NCBI RefSeq assembly: GCF_039595935.1
Contig: NZ_JBCNKR010000006.1
Coordinates: 2,824,001-2,888,000 of the forward strand
Direction: 5' to 3'
Source: Flavobacterium sp.
Lineage (GTDB): Bacteria > Bacteroidota > Bacteroidia > Flavobacteriales > Flavobacteriaceae
Length of the DNA: 64,000 nucleotides
In this document: piece after piece, positions 59,355-64,000 of the stretch
How positions within the stretch are numbered: the stretch's first letter is position 1
How the letters are laid out: every line of letters starts with the position of its first letter
Position numbers and translations under genes: made by a program
Notes under the pieces: model-generated
Database searches by the model: none
What the model was told of the DNA's origin: nothing
What the model saw: only the letters and a program-made list of their open reading frames with translations

Positions 59355-60218
59355 ATGGAAACACAAGAAAAAATTTTAGAGGGTGAATTCACCCATAAAA
59401 CAGCACCAACAAAATCGATAAACGTAAATGGAGCCGATTTTACTTATCGCTCTTTTGGAAAGAAAGAAGGCATACCGGTTATCTTTTTACAACACTTTAC
59501 AGGAAACATGGATAATTGGGATCCTGAAGTAACAAATGCAATTGCGAGTAATTATCCTGTAATATTATTTAACAACAGAGGCGTGGGAAGTTCAAACGGA
59601 ACCACTCCTGAGAATGTATCGGAGATGGCACAAGATGCTGTTGCTTTTATCCGTGCTTTGGGCTACAATAAGGTTAATATTTTAGGTTTTTCTCTTGGCG
59701 GATTTATAGGGCAGGAGATCGCCGCAAATTATCCCGAATTGGTGAATAAACTTATATTGGCAGGCACAGGATCAATAGGAGGAAAGGCAATTGCGCAACT
59801 GGAGTCGCATTTAGAAAAAGCTTTTGTTGACGGACCTGAAAGGGTATTGATTAATCTTTTTTTCAGCAAAACGCCAAGCAGTATTAAAGCGGGTGAAGCT
59901 TTCTTAGAAAGACTATCTGAAAGAAAAGTAGACAGGGATTTACCAACGAGCCAGGATACAATTGCAAGTCAGGCTAAAGCCATTATAAATTACGGTTTAG
60001 CAACAGATGAAAACAACTCACAGCTTAAAGCTATTAAACAGCCTGTGCTTATTGTTAATGGAAATCAGGATAATATGGTCGATTCTATCAATTCTTATAT
60101 CATGCTTCAGAATATTCCGAATTCAAAACTAGTACTTTGGAGTGATTCAGGTCATGGCGGGATTTTTCAGTATTCCAAAGATTTTTCGCAGGAAGTAAAT
60201 TCATTCTTATTGAATTAA
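59355..60218 (+). CDS. Alpha/beta hydrolase
   Basis: 287 residues, no signal peptide. FLQHFTGNMDNWDPEV is the oxyanion part (His lost from the HG motif, replaced by QHF), FNNRGVGSSNG the next strand, and LGFSLGGFIGQEIAANYPEL the nucleophile elbow. The Asp is in NGNQDNMV and His in SDSGHGGIFQ. It is of the hydrolase family with lid, unlike the three upstream EstC-like proteins. It starts 119 bases after the triplet with its own possible operator, so it may be a separate unit. Confidence 0.8.
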   Translation: METQEKILEGEFTHKTAPTKSINVNGADFTYRSFGKKEGIPVIFLQHFTGNMDNWDPEVTNAIASNYPVILFNNRGVGSSNGTTPENVSEMAQDAVAFIRALGYNKVNILGFSLGGFIGQEIAANYPELVNKLILAGTGSIGGKAIAQLESHLEKAFVDGPERVLINLFFSKTPSSIKAGEAFLERLSERKVDRDLPTSQDTIASQAKAIINYGLATDENNSQLKAIKQPVLIVNGNQDNMVDSINSYIMLQNIPNSKLVLWSDSGHGGIFQYSKDFSQEVNSFLLN

Positions 60219-60336
60219 GATCAAATTGAAGCAGATAATTTATAAAAGAAAACCGGTTGCTGTGCTATTGTTTGAGATGATGGTTGAAGAAATAGCATCA
60301 GTAATCGGTTAAAAAAAAACAATAAACGATTGGTTT
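60219..60336 (+). other. Spacer with a long imperfect hairpin
   Basis: Bases 60251-60269 pair with 60291-60310 (AACCGGTTGCTG and its near-complement, with G-U pairs and one bulge). The loop has 21 bases. A run of nine A follows directly, not T, so a terminator is unlikely. It could be a structured 5' leader of the LuxR-like gene. Confidence 0.35.
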
Positions 60337-60936
60337 ATGCAATTGCAAAAAGAACATAAATTTTGTTATTCAATACATATAATATTCCTGCTCATTTTCA
60401 CGGTTTTGATCTTCTTTCAAAGAAAAAAAATGCTGACAGCGCAAAGGAGAAATCTGGAACTGGAAAAGCAAATTAGTGAAATGAAGAGTGAACGGGAACT
60501 TCTGCAAAAAGAAATTGAATTGAGAAACAGGAAACTTTCTGCGAGAGCATTATATCTTTCGGGCAGAAATCAGCTGATAAATAATTTAATTTTATCTATA
60601 GAAAATATACCAAAACTCTCGAAAGTTCCCGCTTTAGATATTCATATTAAACACTTAAAAGATTATTTAAGAAGTGACAATGAATGGGAAACATTTGTTT
60701 TTCATTTTGAAGAAGTAAATCCAGGTTTTCTGGCAAGACTTCGAAAATTACATCCTGAATTAACCTCAAATGATATGCGTTATATTGCTTATATCTATAT
60801 GAATTTAACGACCAAAGAGATTTCAAATCTTTTGAGTATAACCATATATGCAAGTAAAAAAAGGAAAGAGAGAATTATTTCGAAGATAAAACTTCCTGAG
60901 GATATGACTTTATACTCTTATCTCTCAAATATTTAG
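60337..60936 (+). CDS. Membrane-anchored LuxR-type HTH regulator, sensor part missing
   Basis: 199 residues. One membrane helix (about 10-28, YSIHIIFLLIFTVLIFF) is followed by a coiled coil (RRNLELEKQISEMKSERELL) and a C-terminal HTH region (LRKLHPELTSNDMRYIAYIY, LTTKEISNLLSITIYASKKR). In Bacteroidota this tail is usual behind a periplasmic TPR sensor. Here the N-terminus lies almost at the membrane helix, so the TPR sensor is absent. It may be a truncated or stand-alone form. Next to it is a Crp/Fnr gene. Confidence 0.7.
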   Translation: MQLQKEHKFCYSIHIIFLLIFTVLIFFQRKKMLTAQRRNLELEKQISEMKSERELLQKEIELRNRKLSARALYLSGRNQLINNLILSIENIPKLSKVPALDIHIKHLKDYLRSDNEWETFVFHFEEVNPGFLARLRKLHPELTSNDMRYIAYIYMNLTTKEISNLLSITIYASKKRKERIISKIKLPEDMTLYSYLSNI

Positions 60937-61086
60937 AAAAAATGTCTCTCATTTGTCTTTTCATTGTCTCCTTTTTTTTCAGATGTTTTAATACTGTGTT
61001 TTATCTAATTATTTGGTAATTGACTATTTTTGATCTGCAACGGTCTTGTAAAGAAGCTGTTGCGTATAATATTAACAAAGAAACCA

Positions 61087-61668
61087 ATGGACAAACAAGG
61101 ACTAAAAAATTATATCATAAAAAATTTACCATTTCCAGATCGTACTTTAGATGAAGTGGTAGAATTCTTTGAAGAAATTACTATTAAAAAAAATGAATTT
61201 TTTCTTAAAGAAGGAAAAATAAATGAACATTATTTCTTTTTGCAGAGCGGTTTTATGAGAGCGTTTACGCATGATATTGATGGAAATGAAATCACTACCA
61301 ATTTTTATCAAAAAGATAGTGTGGTATTTGAAGTGTCATCCTTTTATTTAAAAACCAAGTCATCTGAAAATATACAAGCAGTTACAGATTGCAGAGGTTT
61401 TGCCATCAGTTATGATCAATTAAACGCATTGCTGCATACCGTTCCGGAGTTTAGGGCTTATGGAGTGAAAATGCTTGCAAAAGAATATATGATGTTTAAA
61501 AAACGGGCGCTGGAATTAATTAATCTTAGTGGTGAAGCCCGATATGAAAATCTTATTACGACCAATAAAGAGATATTTCAATTTGCACAGCTCAAACAAA
61601 TAGCATCTTATCTAAATGTTACCGATACATCATTAAGTAGAATCAGACGGGAATTTTCAAAAAAATAA
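61087..61668 (+). CDS. Crp/Fnr family transcriptional regulator
   Basis: 193 residues from the ATG at 61087 (the frame opens 19 codons earlier, but these look non-coding). The cyclic-nucleotide-binding-like domain is at about 5-130 (KNEFFLKEGKINEHYFFLQS, GFMRAFTHDIDGNEITTNFY). The C-terminal HTH (FAQLKQIASYLNVTDTSLSR) is slightly shortened. The residues for binding cAMP are not obvious, as usual in this phylum. It probably controls nearby genes, such as the hydrolases or the S10 peptidase. Confidence 0.87.
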   Translation: MDKQGLKNYIIKNLPFPDRTLDEVVEFFEEITIKKNEFFLKEGKINEHYFFLQSGFMRAFTHDIDGNEITTNFYQKDSVVFEVSSFYLKTKSSENIQAVTDCRGFAISYDQLNALLHTVPEFRAYGVKMLAKEYMMFKKRALELINLSGEARYENLITTNKEIFQFAQLKQIASYLNVTDTSLSRIRREFSKK

Positions 61669-61702
61669 CTCATTTTTGTTACTCATTTAAATCAATTATT
61701 AC

Positions 61703-63229
61703 ATGCCAAATATTGCAAGATTTTTTCTAATCAACTTTTTTTCTTTAGTGTCATTATCTCTTTTTAGTCAGGAAAATGCAAAGGAAGAAATGATGATTAA
61801 AAAACCGCTTTTCTTTAATTCAAAACATACAATTGACATTAATGGAAAGCCCATAAATTTTACAGCAATTGCAGATGAAATATTTCTTAAAAATGATGAT
61901 AATAAAGTTATAGCCAGTGTATTTAGTTTTTCTTATATAAAACAAAATAAAAAGAATGGAGTCAGACCTGTTGTTTTTGTGTTCAATGGCGGCCCGGGCT
62001 CATCTTCTATCTGGCTGCATTTGAGCAGTATTGCACCGTGGAAAGTAAAATTAACTCCGGAAATTAATTCTTCTAACTTACCTCCATTTGGATTAGAAGC
62101 TAATACAGATTCTTTACTGGACGTAGCCGATTTAGTTTTTGTTGATCCTGTAGGAACTGGTTTTAGCCGAATAATTTCCCCAGGGACGCCACAAGATTTT
62201 TATGGAGTAGATCAGGATGCTGAATCAATGGCGCAGTTTATAGAAAAGTGGCTGATAAAAAATAATAGATGGAATTCTCCAAAGTTTCTTATTGGAGAAA
62301 GTTATGGAAGCCAGCGGGTTTCAGTTCTTCCAAGAGCGCTTATGGGCGGAGTAACTTATTCTGGTGTAATGAGAGGCATTACATTAAACGGTATTATTAT
62401 GCTGGGAACTACGCTTGAATCGCCTTTAAAAAAGTTAACCTCCGAAGAAAAATTAGAAAGAGCGGCATCATTACTTCCAACTTTATCAAAAACAGCCTGG
62501 TATTATAATAAAATTGATAAAACGGTATCTTACGGAGAGTTTCAAAAAGAAGTTTCAGCATTTGCAGAAAAAGAATATTTGAATGCACTTTTACAGGACA
62601 ATCAGCAAAAACTTTCGGAAACAGAAAGGAATGTTATTATTGAAAAACTTTGCAAATACACAGGATTGCCTAAAGATTTTTTTTCATCAACACTAGAAAT
62701 AGCTCCAAAAAATTTCGTCGACAGTCTTTTGTCGAAAGAAAATCTACAGATTGGATTATACGATACAAGATACAATCTTTCGCTTGAGCATTCTGGTAAT
62801 GATCCAGTTGCAGACGATCCGGCAATGGGAAGATACGTTCCCGGATTTACGGCTGCTTTTAGAGAATTATTAGCTTCAAAATTAAAAATTGACATTCAGG
62901 ATCCGTATAAAACTATTGATTGGAAAAATATTTCGTTTCAATGGCAATGGGCACGTAAAGAGACCAAAGAAGGTCCTGATTTTACTGACGATTTAAATGT
63001 CGTTTTACGCAGAACGCCAAATTTAAAAGTATTTATAGCGGGAGGAAGTTTGGATTTGTCTACTCCTGTGGGTTATGCTAAAATAACGACAGAAAAAGCA
63101 AATTTCCCTGCTGACAGAGTCATTTTTAAAGAATACGAATCGGGTCACATGCTTTATTTAGGTAATACAGGAACAGTATTTAGCGTTGATGTAAGATCGT
63201 TTATTTTAAGTTGTTCCAACAAAAATTAA
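61703..63229 (+). CDS. Secreted serine carboxypeptidase, S10 family
   Basis: 508 residues with a signal peptide (residues 1-about 23, ending LFSQ). The S10 fingerprint is complete: FVFNGGPGSSSIWLHL (oxyanion), FVDPVGTGFSR, the nucleophile GESYGSQR, Asp in FIAGGSLDLSTPVGYA and His in YESGHMLYL. The enzyme cleaves C-terminal residues from peptides in the periplasm. It is 34 bases after the Crp/Fnr gene and 41 bases before the next gene, so an operon is possible. Confidence 0.9.
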   Translation: MPNIARFFLINFFSLVSLSLFSQENAKEEMMIKKPLFFNSKHTIDINGKPINFTAIADEIFLKNDDNKVIASVFSFSYIKQNKKNGVRPVVFVFNGGPGSSSIWLHLSSIAPWKVKLTPEINSSNLPPFGLEANTDSLLDVADLVFVDPVGTGFSRIISPGTPQDFYGVDQDAESMAQFIEKWLIKNNRWNSPKFLIGESYGSQRVSVLPRALMGGVTYSGVMRGITLNGIIMLGTTLESPLKKLTSEEKLERAASLLPTLSKTAWYYNKIDKTVSYGEFQKEVSAFAEKEYLNALLQDNQQKLSETERNVIIEKLCKYTGLPKDFFSSTLEIAPKNFVDSLLSKENLQIGLYDTRYNLSLEHSGNDPVADDPAMGRYVPGFTAAFRELLASKLKIDIQDPYKTIDWKNISFQWQWARKETKEGPDFTDDLNVVLRRTPNLKVFIAGGSLDLSTPVGYAKITTEKANFPADRVIFKEYESGHMLYLGNTGTVFSVDVRSFILSCSNKN

Positions 63230-63270
63230 AAACTCACTTTATAATTATTGTAAATACAAGAAGATTGTCC

Positions 63271-64000
63271 ATGAAAAAACAAACCTACATTATTGTCCTA
63301 TTTTTTTTTATTAATCTAATTCAGGCACAAAAGAATAGTCCGGATTATTTTGCATTAAATGGTGTTTTAAAAAATAATTATAAAGGATATTTATATGTTT
63401 CTTATGCTGATAAAAAAGATAGCTGTTTTGTAGAAAATAATAAATTTTCTTTCAAAGGGCATATACCTGGAGACATGACAAATGTATTTTTCTGGTTGAA
63501 AGGAAAAACTTGTATTATGAAAAAAGAATTTTTTCTCGAAAATAAAAATGTTAAAATCAACTTAGCTTTTTATGAAGAAATCCAAAATAAAGATACGACA
63601 GTCTTTTTTCATGCAACTTCAATTGTGGGTACAAAAACAGCTCTAATTCAGGACGATTATGAAAGGTTTGCCGCTAGTAATTTATATGCTAAAGACCGTC
63701 ATCAAAAGCTATACAGAAAGCTAAACACAATGGCAGTTAAAGACCCAAAAAATTATTATGTGGGTAATTTAATAGAGGAAATGTGTTGGGATAGCACGTT
63801 GGATAAAAATCAATTAAAAAAAATATACAGTAAATTAGATAAAAAAAATCAACGAAGAGGCAATATTTATGTTATAGAAAAAAAGCTGTATCCCAAAAAC
63901 GACATAAATGTAAACGATATGGTTTATGATTTTGAATTGCCGGATGAAAACAATACTGTATTTAAAACAGTGTCTTTAAAAGGGAAATGGTATCTTATAG
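63271..64000 (+). CDS. Thioredoxin-like secreted protein, 3' end outside window
   Basis: The ORF starts at 63271 and runs open to the window's right edge (243 codons). MKKQTYIIVLFFFINLIQAQ is a signal peptide. The next part (NGVLKNNYKGYLYVSYADKK, DSCFVENNKFSFKGHIPGDM) resembles the DUF4369 domain found before TlpA-like thioredoxin domains in Bacteroidota. The final codons, DFELPDENNTVFKTVSLKGK then WYLI, are the start of the thioredoxin-like part. The catalytic Cys pair would lie beyond the window. Confidence 0.7.
   Translation, partial: MKKQTYIIVLFFFINLIQAQKNSPDYFALNGVLKNNYKGYLYVSYADKKDSCFVENNKFSFKGHIPGDMTNVFFWLKGKTCIMKKEFFLENKNVKINLAFYEEIQNKDTTVFFHATSIVGTKTALIQDDYERFAASNLYAKDRHQKLYRKLNTMAVKDPKNYYVGNLIEEMCWDSTLDKNQLKKIYSKLDKKNQRRGNIYVIEKKLYPKNDINVNDMVYDFELPDENNTVFKTVSLKGKWYLI

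Noticed and set aside
60251..60310. Hairpin before the LuxR-like gene as a terminator
   Set aside because: It is followed by an A-run, not a T-run, on the transcribed strand, so it does not fit an intrinsic terminator.
1..64000. CRISPR arrays, tRNA, rRNA, integrases, prophage genes
   Set aside because: No regularly spaced direct repeats, cloverleaf-like sequences, rRNA blocks or phage-structural proteins were seen; the window looks like ordinary chromosome with one small defence-like island.

Overview
The window is AT-rich chromosomal DNA of a member of Bacteroidota, almost certainly a Flavobacterium-like Flavobacteriaceae species. Indicators are a SusC/SusD pair, promoters of the TTG-N17-23-TAnnTTTG type, lipoproteins with SxxC-type lipoboxes, CheB-CheR-PAS-kinase hybrids, weak or absent Shine-Dalgarno sequences and dispersed intergenic inverted repeats. 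No rRNA, tRNA, CRISPR array, integrase or intact insertion sequence was seen.

Layout. 0-7.2 kb: a hydroxamate-type (NRPS-independent) siderophore locus with a GNAT-IucA/IucC fusion, a free GNAT, a free IucA/IucC synthetase and a MATE exporter. 7.2-13.2 kb: a lipoprotein and an isolated SusD/SusC pair. 13.6-18.0 kb: assorted single genes (aldo/keto reductase, membrane proteins, a DUF1826-like protein). 18.4-21.5 kb: a defence-like island of three consecutive HEPN-type genes, the last an ApeA-like protein with an RX4H motif. 21.6-24.7 kb: XRE regulator, a hypothetical gene, and a divergent LysR/dehalogenase-like pair. 25.0-27.6 kb: a chromate module (ChrA, small secreted protein, ChrB-AraC fusion). 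27.8-31.7 kb: an SDR, then an operon headed by a short ORF with a run of six cysteine codons that overlaps a PhyH dioxygenase, followed by a 49-residue ORF, a CDP-alcohol phosphatidyltransferase and GtrA.

31.8-56.5 kb is a long stress-type region: small acidic or Lys-rich proteins, DUF892 ferritin-like protein, KatE-type catalase, two CheB-CheR-kinase hybrids (one with key catalytic residues lost), SDRs, a flavoprotein, an FAD/Rieske oxidoreductase, a zinc alcohol dehydrogenase, a frameshifted large gene, a DUF6766 protein, 3-methyladenine glycosylase and SRPBCC/DUF2892 protein. Such gene sets recur in bacterial general stress regions and suggest protection from oxidants, alkylation and electrophiles. 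56.8-64 kb: three tandem alpha/beta hydrolase paralogues predicted to reside in cytoplasm, lipid-anchored and periplasm, a fourth hydrolase, a sensor-less LuxR-like regulator, a Crp/Fnr regulator, an S10 peptidase and a truncated thioredoxin-like gene.

The most notable items are the polycysteine leader ORF, the HEPN trio, the catalytically asymmetric CheB-CheR-kinase pair, and three apparent single-base frameshifts that could be real decay or sequence errors. All functions are read from sequence and family knowledge; no database search was possible.
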